Positions 15,224-21,788 of a DNA stretch of 25,558 nt are shown piece by piece. Origin of the DNA: UMGS1002 sp964463325 (GTDB taxonomy: Bacteria; Bacillota; Clostridia; Oscillospirales; CAG-272); assembly GCA_964463325.1 (NCBI GenBank), contig CAYXBY010000022.1, positions 1 through 25,558 on the forward strand. Reading direction: 5' to 3'. The notes beneath the pieces were generated by a model, which saw only the letters and a list, made by a program, of their open reading frames with translations, did no database searches and had not been told where the DNA came from. A program made the position numbers and the translations under genes. The stretch's first letter is position 1, and every line of letters begins with the position of its first letter.

Positions 15224-16624
15224 TCAATCCAGTTGTTCAGCGGAAAGCACCTGGCGGCGCTTGTGCAGCTCGCCAAAGCCGAGACCGTAGGAGTCGAACT
15301 CGGCCTCGCCACTCTGGTTGTCGTAGGGGTCTGTGCGCATGTAGCGCTTGGGCGGATCGAATGGGCGCTGGACATCGTTGTTGGCCACCAGGCGGAATGG
15401 GTCGAGATTGCCAAAATAATGATTCCAGAGCGGCTCGCAACCGCGCCGCAGTGCGCCGCCGCCGAATGATGGGTCGGCGTACAGCCAGCCGTATGGCTCA
15501 ACGTAGAACATCGCCCAGTCGTGCGAGCCGATGCTGCCGGGCTGCACCTGACTGCCCGATTCCCACTTGGCGGGTATCCCAAGGCGCCGACACAGCGTGA
15601 TAAACAGCAGTGCCATAACGCCGCAGTCCCCGCGCCCGTTCAGCGCGGCGAATTCCGGGATGTTGTCCAGATACAAATATTCACGCATGTACGAATACTT
15701 AACATTCTTAGTCACCCAGTCGTAGACCCGGCGCGCCAGCCGCAGCGCATCGTGCTCACCGTCGGCCAGCTCTGCGGCCAGCTCGTTGATAAACGGCGTG
15801 AAACGAATGTGCGGGTAGTGCTCGCCGAGATAGTTCGCAGGCGGGAACAGCTCGGGCGACGACGCGCTGCTTTGGGCGGGCGCGGTGCTAAGATCGCGAT
15901 AGGGCGCACGATTGACATAGCTGAAGGTGATCGAAAAGCGCTCGCCGGGCGTGTATGGGGCGGTGATGCAGACGGTGCGCTGTAGTGCGTCTGATACAAA
16001 ATAGTCGGGATGCGAGCAGGAGATCAGCTTGATCTCGTCCGCAGGCTGCGACTGACAGGGGGCGGGGAAGGGCAAATGGACGCGGATGGTTTCACCGGGG
16101 CGTTCGGCGCCCTCTGCCACCCACAATTCCTCGCAGACAGTAAATCGCCAGGCCACACTGCCGTTGCGACGCATCTGCTCGACCAGCTGTAGCTTGCGCG
16201 CGTCGCTCTCGTTTGCGGGCAGATAGTCAGGCTCGGTAAGACGGCGCAGCTCGGTCTCATGGCAGTTCAGTAGATTGGATGCGGCGGAATTTTGGTAAAA
16301 GCGACGCCCGTCGCGCATTATGTAGTCAGCGTGACCGCGGCAGAGCAGTCGGTCGAGCGTCTCGGCGTCGCAGGCGGGATAGACCGCTGCGATCCGCGCA
16401 AGTAGACCGTCTGTGTCGGTGGTGTAGTCGTGGCACATGCCGGTTGCAATGACCTGCTCGAGCAGTAGCCGCTGCTCGAGGGCCTTTGGCAGGCTGTCAG
16501 AGGACAGTAGCCGCTCCAGCTCGCACAGCTCGCCGTGAAAATCGCCGGCGTATTTGTAATTTTTGACGCTGTCGGGCAGCTCGACGGCGAGATATTTTAT
16601 GTCATCGTTTGAAAATCTGATCAT
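15224..16624 (-). CDS. Transglutaminase-like cysteine-protease-fold protein
   Basis: This 466-aa protein has no signal peptide, so it is probably cytoplasmic. The transglutaminase-like core is in the C-terminal half: VYDWVTKNVKYSY (about 300-312), then the catalytic cysteine C334 in GRGDCGVMALLF, histidine H368 in GSHDWAMFYV and aspartate D384 in WLYADPSFGGG, which together complete a triad. Residues 150-240 appear to be a beta-rich domain. The N-terminal 130 residues are helical and cysteine-containing, and I do not recognise them. Such proteins are usually peptidases or act on peptide or amide bonds rather than being true crosslinking enzymes. The ATG at 16624 follows GGAGG at ideal spacing. 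Its promoter carries a 15-bp palindrome over the -35 box, suggesting repression. The substrate is unknown. Confidence 0.82.
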   Translation of the reverse strand: MIRFSNDDIKYLAVELPDSVKNYKYAGDFHGELCELERLLSSDSLPKALEQRLLLEQVIATGMCHDYTTDTDGLLARIAAVYPACDAETLDRLLCRGHADYIMRDGRRFYQNSAASNLLNCHETELRRLTEPDYLPANESDARKLQLVEQMRRNGSVAWRFTVCEELWVAEGAERPGETIRVHLPFPAPCQSQPADEIKLISCSHPDYFVSDALQRTVCITAPYTPGERFSITFSYVNRAPYRDLSTAPAQSSASSPELFPPANYLGEHYPHIRFTPFINELAAELADGEHDALRLARRVYDWVTKNVKYSYMREYLYLDNIPEFAALNGRGDCGVMALLFITLCRRLGIPAKWESGSQVQPGSIGSHDWAMFYVEPYGWLYADPSFGGGALRRGCEPLWNHYFGNLDPFRLVANNDVQRPFDPPKRYMRTDPYDNQSGEAEFDSYGLGFGELHKRRQVLSAEQLD

Positions 16625-16671
16625 GATGCACCTCCGTGGCGGTTTCGTTGGAATTATTAGAGATCACCTTA

Positions 16672-16700
16672 ATTGTAACCGAATTTTGACACGGTGTCAA
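16672..16700 (-). promoter_or_regulatory. Promoter of the transglutaminase-like gene with overlapping palindrome
   Basis: On the minus strand, TTGACA (16700-16695) and TACAAT (16677-16672) are 17 bp apart. A perfect odd palindrome, TTGACAC-G-GTGTCAA, occupies 16686-16700 and covers the whole -35 box, a typical operator position for a dimeric repressor. The predicted leader is about 40 bases. Confidence 0.8.
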
Positions 16701-16741
16701 CAGCCGCAGCGCATATTTTTGGACAAATTGCAAATTAGCAC

Positions 16742-16770
16742 TTGAATTTTTCTGCGCGGTGTGGTATACT
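16742..16770 (+). promoter_or_regulatory. Promoter of tRNA-Arg
   Basis: TTGAAT (16742-16747) and TATACT (16765-16770) are separated by 17 bp. Transcription would start near 16777, eight bases before the mature tRNA. Confidence 0.75.
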
Positions 16771-16784
16771 ATACGAGTCAACAT

Positions 16785-16861
16785 CTGCCCGTGGCGCAGC
16801 TGGATAGCGCGCAAGACTCCGACTCTTGAGGCCGCAGGTTCGAATCCTGTCGGGCAGGCCA
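16785..16861 (+). tRNA. tRNA-Arg (anticodon CCG)
   Basis: This 77-nt tRNA reads CGG arginine codons. All arms can be laid out: acceptor CTGCCCG with CGGGCAG, D-stem GCGC/GCGC around AGCTGGATA, anticodon stem CAAGA/TCTTG with loop CTCCGAC (anticodon CCG, U33 present), variable loop AGGCC, and T-arm GCAGG/CCTGT around TTCGAAT with one G-U pair. The discriminator base is G and the CCA end is encoded. It has its own promoter upstream and a strong terminator that begins within the CCA. Confidence 0.96.
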
Positions 16862-16899
16862 AAATAGCGAGCAGGCTCTTCGAGCCTGCTCGCTATTTT
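16861..16899 (+). terminator. Terminator of tRNA-Arg
   Basis: An 18-bp perfect stem (16861-16878 with 16882-16899) with a 3-base TTC loop ends in four T and is followed by GTTTG. The first base of the stem is the last base of the tRNA's CCA. It is A-rich at the 5' foot, so it could work on either strand. Confidence 0.88.
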
Positions 16900-17413
16900 G
16901 TTTGCCCACGGTTCGAGCCTCGCAGCACCGCGAAGCGGTGGCTGCTGCTTTGCGGCATCGAGCTGAGGCTTTATGCAGACAAAGAGACGCAAAGCGTGGT
17001 TCAGAATCCTGTCGGAATGCCCACGGTTCGAGCCTCGCAGCACCGCGAAGCGGTGGCTGCTGCTTTGCGCGGAAGCTAATGTGGGGCGCCGCCCCACACC
17101 CCGCTGGGGCGCTTTTGAAAAAGCACCCCAGACCCCGCAAAACTTTCAAACAAATATGGGAAAAGAAATCCGGTTAAGGTCGAGAACGTCCAAAGCGTTC
17201 GTCGCCTTAACCGGTATTTTTGCGTTCTCCTGCAAGACTTTCAAACAAATGGGAAATAAGAAAACCGGCGAGGATCAAAAACGTCCAAAGCATTCTTCAC
17301 CTTAACCGGATTTCTCTACCTAAACCTGTTTAAAGTTTTGGGGGTGCAGGGGACTTTTTCAGAAGTCCCCTGCCGGGGCTTGGGGCAGAGCCCCAAGTTA
17401 GCTTCTCAGTTAA
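16900..17413. repeat. Repeat block downstream of tRNA-Arg
   Basis: No gene is seen here. A 52-bp sequence occurs twice without a difference, at 16903-16954 and 17018-17069; each contains the hairpin CACCGC-GAA-GCGGTG. Just before the second copy, 17000-17015 reads like the T-arm of the adjacent tRNA with one inserted base. Then come a composite palindromic element in plus sense (hairpins 17081-17097 and 17104-17131, tail to about 17159), two nested-hairpin modules (17168-17213 and 17263-17313), a lone tail fragment (about 17228-17250), and a composite element in minus sense (tail 17325-17342, hairpins 17346-17373 and 17379-17397). The last hairpin ends 17 bases short of the dehydrogenase stop codon and may serve as its terminator. 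Confidence 0.85.
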
Positions 17414-18526
17414 TTAGTCCTCCCAGGGGAACTTGTACTGGGTCAGACCCAGCTCGTCGCGGACGGCGAGCATTTCCTTCTGAACAGACTCGTTGATCGG
17501 CACGCCCGATTCGCGGGAGAGACGGATCTCGTATTCCTTCTCGCCGGCGGTGTAGATGCGCTCAGCGCCGGGCGCTCTCTTGGTTGCGCGAACCTCGCGG
17601 ATGATGTCGCCGGCCTTCTTGCGGCAGACGTCCTCACCCATGAAGTGGTCAGTGTCGATAGCAATGAAGAAGTGACCAAGGTGGAAGGGAACCTTCTCGC
17701 CATTCTCACCCTTGCCGGTCAGAGCCTTGCCGTAAGCGCCGTCCTGCAGCACTGCGGACAGGAACTCAACGAACATAGCAAAGCCGTAGCCCTTGTAGCC
17801 GCCCAGCTCCTCGCCGATGCCGCCGTTGGGGCAGAGCGCAGCCTCGCCCTTGGCCATAGCCTTGAGCGCGTCGGAGGCAGAGCCCACGAAGGGAGTGCCG
17901 TCAGAGGTGATCAGAGTGCCGGTCATGGCATCGTGACCGATGCGCTGATAGTACTCCAGCTTGCCGTTCTGGGTGATGGAGGTAGCGCAGTCGAAGTTGA
18001 AGTCAAAGGCCTCGTCGGTGGGCACACCCAGCGTGAAGGGGTTGGTGCCGAACGCGCCGGCAACGCCAAAGGTGGGCGCCACGGTCGGACGAGCGTTGGT
18101 ACCGGTCATGCCGATGCAGCCGGCCTTGGTGGCCATGGAGGTGTAGTAGCCTGCAATGCCGTAATGGCAGGAATTGCGAACGACTACCATGCCCATGCCG
18201 TATTTCTTAGCCTTATTAATGGCCATCTCCATCGCCTTGTAGCCGATGACCTGACCCATGCCGTCATGACCGTCGACAACAGCGGTGGTCTCGGTCTCCT
18301 TGATGACATCGAAGTTGGTTACAGGATTCTGGATGCCGGCCTTGATTCTGTCAAGGTAAACGGGCTTGAAGCGGTTAACGCCGTGGGACTCGATGCCGCG
18401 CTTGTCGCTCTCGAGCAGCACGTCAGCGCAGATCTCAGCGTCTGCGCGGGGAATGCCGTAGCCGACGAAGGCGTCAACTACGAAGCCGGTGATTGTTTTC
18501 CAATCGACAATATTGGTTTTAGCCAT
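17414..18526 (-). CDS. Malate/L-lactate dehydrogenase family (Ldh_2) NAD(P)-dependent oxidoreductase
   Basis: This 370-aa cytoplasmic enzyme belongs to the family that includes archaeal malate dehydrogenase, ureidoglycolate dehydrogenase (AllD) and related 2-hydroxyacid/2-ketoacid oxidoreductases, a fold unlike classical LDH/MDH. The active-site motif ESDKRGIESHGVNRF is at about 39-53 with H48, and the second family motif VRNSCHYGIAGYY at 116-128 with H121. The NAD(P)-binding segment GTNPFTLGVPT is also visible. I place the start at the ATG at 18526; an upstream frame exists to 18646 but lacks a ribosome binding site. AAAGG lies about 13 bases upstream, slightly far. The closest functional neighbour is the TIM-barrel epimerase at the window end, too distant to link. 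The exact 2-hydroxyacid substrate cannot be assigned. Confidence 0.88.
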   Translation of the reverse strand: MAKTNIVDWKTITGFVVDAFVGYGIPRADAEICADVLLESDKRGIESHGVNRFKPVYLDRIKAGIQNPVTNFDVIKETETTAVVDGHDGMGQVIGYKAMEMAINKAKKYGMGMVVVRNSCHYGIAGYYTSMATKAGCIGMTGTNARPTVAPTFGVAGAFGTNPFTLGVPTDEAFDFNFDCATSITQNGKLEYYQRIGHDAMTGTLITSDGTPFVGSASDALKAMAKGEAALCPNGGIGEELGGYKGYGFAMFVEFLSAVLQDGAYGKALTGKGENGEKVPFHLGHFFIAIDTDHFMGEDVCRKKAGDIIREVRATKRAPGAERIYTAGEKEYEIRLSRESGVPINESVQKEMLAVRDELGLTQYKFPWED

Positions 18527-18634
18527 GCTGAACCATGCCTTTCTTATCGTGAAAAATTGAATTTGGAGCGCTGCCCCATTTTTCACGTCCTGACCAGCCG
18601 GGGCTGCCGGAGGTCGGTAAATTATTCTAACAAT

Positions 18635-18663
18635 ATTGTAGCACAATTGCGCACCTTTTGCAA
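18635..18663 (-). promoter_or_regulatory. Promoter of the Ldh_2-family dehydrogenase
   Basis: On the minus strand, TTGCAA (18663-18658) and TACAAT (18640-18635) are 17 bp apart. The predicted leader to the ATG at 18526 is about 100 bases. Confidence 0.65.
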
Positions 18664-18824
18664 TAGGTAGCGCGAGAAATTATTTTGGGTCTATATTATA
18701 ATAAAATGTTGAAATTGTACGTATCGCGCACCCTGCCGCCGGCCGCAGTCACGGCAGCATAAGCTTTTTTGTGCCCGGGGAGCTGAAATATCGCATAAAA
18801 AATCATTTTTTTCATAAAATCATG

Positions 18825-18853
18825 TTGACAAGTCCGTTTTTTTATGGTATACT
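18825..18853 (+). promoter_or_regulatory. Promoter of surface protein 1
   Basis: TTGACA (18825-18830) and TATACT (18848-18853) are 17 bp apart. The start of transcription would be near 18860, giving a leader of about 50 bases with AAAGGAG six bases before the start codon. Confidence 0.85.
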
Positions 18854-18908
18854 CAACATACTATTAGACTCCAATTCAATACTAATAAGATTTCAAAGGA
18901 GACAAACC

Positions 18909-21212
18909 ATGAAAAAGGCATTAAGTTTTCTGCTTGTGCTGTCCATGCTTCTCAGCATGGCCGTTGTAGCTCCACTCGCAACTTCCGCTGCTGAGGACGA
19001 GACTATAGCTGTCGGCTCCGTCGCAGACGGTTACAAGCCCGAGGGCACTGCTGTTGCTACGGCAGCAGAGTTTGCTGCAATGGCAGCGGACGGAAAGTAC
19101 TATCTGTCCGCCGACATCGTTCTGGATGCTACATACGACAAGGAATTCAAGGGCACTCTCGACGGCAACGGCCACTCCGTTACCATCACCGCTCCTGTAT
19201 TCGATACCTTCAGCGGCACGGCCAAGAACCTGACCATTGACGCTAAGGCACTTGTCACCGGTGGCGAAGCAGGCGAGTCCTATGCTGCTTTTGCACGTGA
19301 GACCAACGGTGCTACTGTCACCAACGTTGTCAACAACGCTCAGCTTTACAGCGGCGCAGCTGCTGTTGCAGGCTTCTTCGGCCGCGTATTTGGCAACCTT
19401 GAGATGACCGACTGCGTTAACAACGGCGCTGTCACCGTTACCGCAGGTATCGTTGCAGGCTTCATCGCCTTCTACGATGATGGCGTTGCCATCAAGCTCA
19501 CCAACTGCACCAACAATGGCGACATCAAGAACCCTGACTTCACAGATAAGATCAGCGGCGTTGTCGACGGCAAGACTGTTGACCCCTCCGCCGGCGGCTT
19601 TGTTGCTATGGGTGGCCCCTGGACCAGCGATGATACTCAGGCTAAGGCAAGCTTCATCAACTGCACCAATAACGGTGATGTTATGAGCTTCGCTCAGGTC
19701 GGCGGTATTGCAGGTGTTATCATGCAGAACTGCGAGTTCACCGGCTGCGTAAACACCGGTAAGATAACTGGTAACCAGCAGACCGCAAACCTCGCAAATG
19801 ACGCTGCAAATGCTGAGCATAAGGGCGCTTACTGTGCAGGTATCGTTTCCAGAATCGGCGGCGACTATGCCATCGTTCACGGCGACGCCGTTAAGGGCGT
19901 TTTCACCAACTGCGTAAACTACGGCACCATTATCAGTGACCGTGACCAGGCAGGCGGTATCGGCGCTTATATGTACGCTACCGTTGAGGTTAAGGGCTGC
20001 ACCAATAACGGCCTTGTAATGCTCGACATGGGCCCGAAGGAATCCGGTAACGCTGCTGGTATCATTAGTACTATCGCTAACAAGAAGGGCGGCAACATCG
20101 GCTGCACCATCGAGAGCTGCGTTAACAATGGTACGGTTATCGCTAACAGACACGTTGCCGGTATCCTCGCAACTGCCGGTGGCAGCCAGCACACTCCTGT
20201 AAGCGCGGGCTACAGAGTAACCAAGTGCGCTAACACCGGTGACCTGTACTCCTATGTTATGTATCTCGACAACGCAGGTGCAGTCAAGAGCCATGGTAAC
20301 TTCGGCGTTGGCGGTATCATTGGCTACGTTTACGGCGCTATGCGCTACAACGAGTACGCTTACATTGAGTACTGCACCAACACAGGTAACATGTACTCCT
20401 CTCGCTTCTGCGGTCCGTGGATCGAGTACACCAACGAGCTTAACACTGTTATCAGATACTGCGTATTCGGCGGTACCATGAATAAGATCGGCTACATGTC
20501 CGACTTCACCAATGACGTCAAGCTGGCCGAGGAGATCGAGACCACTGATGATTCCAGCATTCAGTATTTCTTCGCTCTGATGGGCTGCTCCAGTGCTGCA
20601 TATAAGTACTATACCAACTATGTTGACGCGACTGGCTCCGGCTACGGCGCTTATCCCTCTGACGCGAATTACAATGTCAAGGGCGATAAGGTTCATTCTC
20701 TGAGCAGAGACATTTATGCTGACCGCCTTTCCACTAGTGACCAGACCAATTTTGACAACGGCTACATTCCCTCAAAGCTGCTGCTGGCTGACAACTACAT
20801 TCTCAACAACTGCGGTCTTGAGTGGTTCAGCTACGCTGTAGACGACAAGTACTCTGCTAACCGTATCCCGGTTCAGGTTGCTATCGACAGCGGCCTGCTG
20901 ACTGTCGTTACCGAGGATAAGTTCACCAGCGGTGAGCTGACTGTTATGCTCAACGACAAGATCGGTCAGACCATCTTCTACCAGAACCTTAACGACAAGA
21001 TCTTCACCACCGTTGATAAGTGCCCGACTACCGATGCAACTCATGCAAAGGTTATGTTCACTGCCGGCGCATATGCCAACGTTCTGTTCGATCTGAATCC
21101 TGAGGTTACTCCTTCCACCGGTGACGCTACCATTTACGTAGTAGTTGCTCTGGCTGTGTCTGCCCTTGCTCTGGGCGGCCTGGTAATCGTCAAGAAAAAG
21201 GTTAGAGACTGA
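18909..21212 (+). CDS. Secreted cell-wall-anchored beta-helix-like repeat protein 1
   Basis: This 767-aa protein has a Sec signal peptide (cleavage probably near ATSAA, residue 28). A short lead domain ends in the pectate-lyase-like entry motif FKGTLDGNGH (80-89). About ten repeats of 28-55 residues follow, centred on x-C-[VT]-N-[NT]-G-[DKT], with core cysteines at C169, C200, C252, C280, C335, C364, C404, C440, C489 and C518; GG-I-x-G turns recur between them. Residues 530-690 are non-repetitive. A C-terminal domain contains GQTIFYQNL and PTTDATH. It ends with PSTGD (735-739), a hydrophobic helix and KKKVRD, a layout like a sortase signal. The ATG at 18909 is fixed by AAAGGAG and the signal peptide; upstream in-frame sequence is leader. 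Strong codon bias suggests high expression. It is a paralogue of the next gene. An adhesin or structural role is plausible but unproven. Confidence 0.82.
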   Translation: MKKALSFLLVLSMLLSMAVVAPLATSAAEDETIAVGSVADGYKPEGTAVATAAEFAAMAADGKYYLSADIVLDATYDKEFKGTLDGNGHSVTITAPVFDTFSGTAKNLTIDAKALVTGGEAGESYAAFARETNGATVTNVVNNAQLYSGAAAVAGFFGRVFGNLEMTDCVNNGAVTVTAGIVAGFIAFYDDGVAIKLTNCTNNGDIKNPDFTDKISGVVDGKTVDPSAGGFVAMGGPWTSDDTQAKASFINCTNNGDVMSFAQVGGIAGVIMQNCEFTGCVNTGKITGNQQTANLANDAANAEHKGAYCAGIVSRIGGDYAIVHGDAVKGVFTNCVNYGTIISDRDQAGGIGAYMYATVEVKGCTNNGLVMLDMGPKESGNAAGIISTIANKKGGNIGCTIESCVNNGTVIANRHVAGILATAGGSQHTPVSAGYRVTKCANTGDLYSYVMYLDNAGAVKSHGNFGVGGIIGYVYGAMRYNEYAYIEYCTNTGNMYSSRFCGPWIEYTNELNTVIRYCVFGGTMNKIGYMSDFTNDVKLAEEIETTDDSSIQYFFALMGCSSAAYKYYTNYVDATGSGYGAYPSDANYNVKGDKVHSLSRDIYADRLSTSDQTNFDNGYIPSKLLLADNYILNNCGLEWFSYAVDDKYSANRIPVQVAIDSGLLTVVTEDKFTSGELTVMLNDKIGQTIFYQNLNDKIFTTVDKCPTTDATHAKVMFTAGAYANVLFDLNPEVTPSTGDATIYVVVALAVSALALGGLVIVKKKVRD

Positions 21213-21240
21213 TAGTTAATTAAATAGACTGAAGGTCATT

Positions 21241-21276
21241 CCCCCGCCGAGGCAAAAGCTCCGGCGGGGGCTTTTT
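21241..21276 (+). terminator. Terminator of surface protein 1
   Basis: CCCCCGCCG (21241-21249) pairs with CGGCGGGGG (21262-21270), followed by CTTTTT. It lies 28 bases after the stop codon. Two decayed partial copies of the distal arm follow, around 21294-21312 and 21331-21351. Confidence 0.85.
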
Positions 21277-21470
21277 GGGGGTAATGAGACTAAAGCTCGG
21301 GCGGGGGCTTTTGGCCCGGTGCTGATGCTAAGGCTCCGGTGGGGCTTTTTGCCCCGCGCGTGCCTGACATTGCTCCGGGGCGCCCCGCCTGCGTTCTGAA
21401 TGCCGGCACTCAGCAATTCAAGCTATATTCATTTTTTGTTAACAATTCGGACATAATTTCAAAAAAGGTA

Positions 21471-21499
21471 TTGACAATAAAGCAGCACCGTGGTATAAT
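21471..21499 (+). promoter_or_regulatory. Upstream promoter ahead of surface protein 2
   Basis: TTGACA (21471-21476) and TATAAT (21494-21499) are both perfect and 17 bp apart. Transcription would begin near 21506, exactly at a small hairpin (GCAAAG/CTTTGC, 21507-21522). It lies 290 bases from the next start codon, too far to be needed only for that gene, and may drive a non-coding RNA or a long leader. Confidence 0.8.
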
Positions 21500-21505
21500 A
21501 AACGC

Positions 21506-21660
21506 AGCAAAGCTTGCTTTGCGCTTTTAGACGAGCCCACACAGCCGGGCGGCGTGTTCGCCGCGAGTGCGCGCGCTGTGCCGAAAGTGTACGAATTGTG
21601 AATAAACAGTCGCCAAATAGTAAATTTGATTAAAAATCACGCCCTCCGGGCGCGAATATT
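21506..21660 (+). ncRNA. Candidate structured RNA or long regulatory leader
   Basis: The transcript from the promoter at 21471-21499 would begin with hairpin GCAAAG/CTTTGC (21507-21522). It would then form a branched element in which CACAGC (21540-21545) pairs with GCTGTG (21575-21580) around an inner stem GCGGCG/CGCCGC (21549-21564), and later a hairpin CGCCC/GGGCG near 21640-21652. I could not match this to any known RNA family, and no strong T-run marks an end. The call rests on promoter plus complementarity only; it may simply be the 5' part of the surface protein 2 mRNA. Confidence 0.35.
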
Positions 21661-21672
21661 TGCACTTGAGTG

Positions 21673-21701
21673 TTGACATTTGGCCGCTTTTTATTTATAA
21701 T
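21673..21701 (+). promoter_or_regulatory. Proximal promoter of surface protein 2
   Basis: TTGACA (21673-21678) and TATAAT (21696-21701) are perfect with a 17-bp spacer. The leader would run from about 21708 to 21788 and contains hairpin GCCGG/CCGGC (21717-21731). Confidence 0.87.
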
Positions 21702-21788
21702 TTAAGGGACATAGTTGCCGGAGGGTCCGGCTACCGTATCGAATGTTTTATTATTTAATAATTAAACATATCAAAAAAGGAGAACAAC

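Larger units (their letters stand above)
18527..18908. other. Divergent intergenic region between dehydrogenase and surface protein 1
   Basis: These 382 bases carry two divergent promoters, annotated separately. Between them (18664-18824) I see an AT-rich stretch and a GC-rich patch around 18730-18780, but no gene or clear RNA. The ribosome binding site for the surface protein, AAAGGAG, is at 18896-18902. Confidence 0.55.
21213..21788. other. Long intergenic region between the two surface protein genes
   Basis: These 576 bases contain no gene I can support. From left to right they hold a terminator and two degenerate copies of its distal half (21241-21355), an AT-rich zone, a perfect consensus promoter (21471-21499), a stretch of nested inverted repeats (21507-21660), a second perfect promoter (21673-21701) and a short leader with one hairpin (21717-21731). 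AAAAAGGAG precedes the ATG at 21789. Confidence 0.7.

Noticed and set aside
16860..17305. Open frames overlapping tRNA-Arg and the downstream repeats
   Set aside because: They translate a tRNA gene, its terminator and palindromes. Arg/Pro-rich nonsense of this kind is expected from GC-rich repeats.
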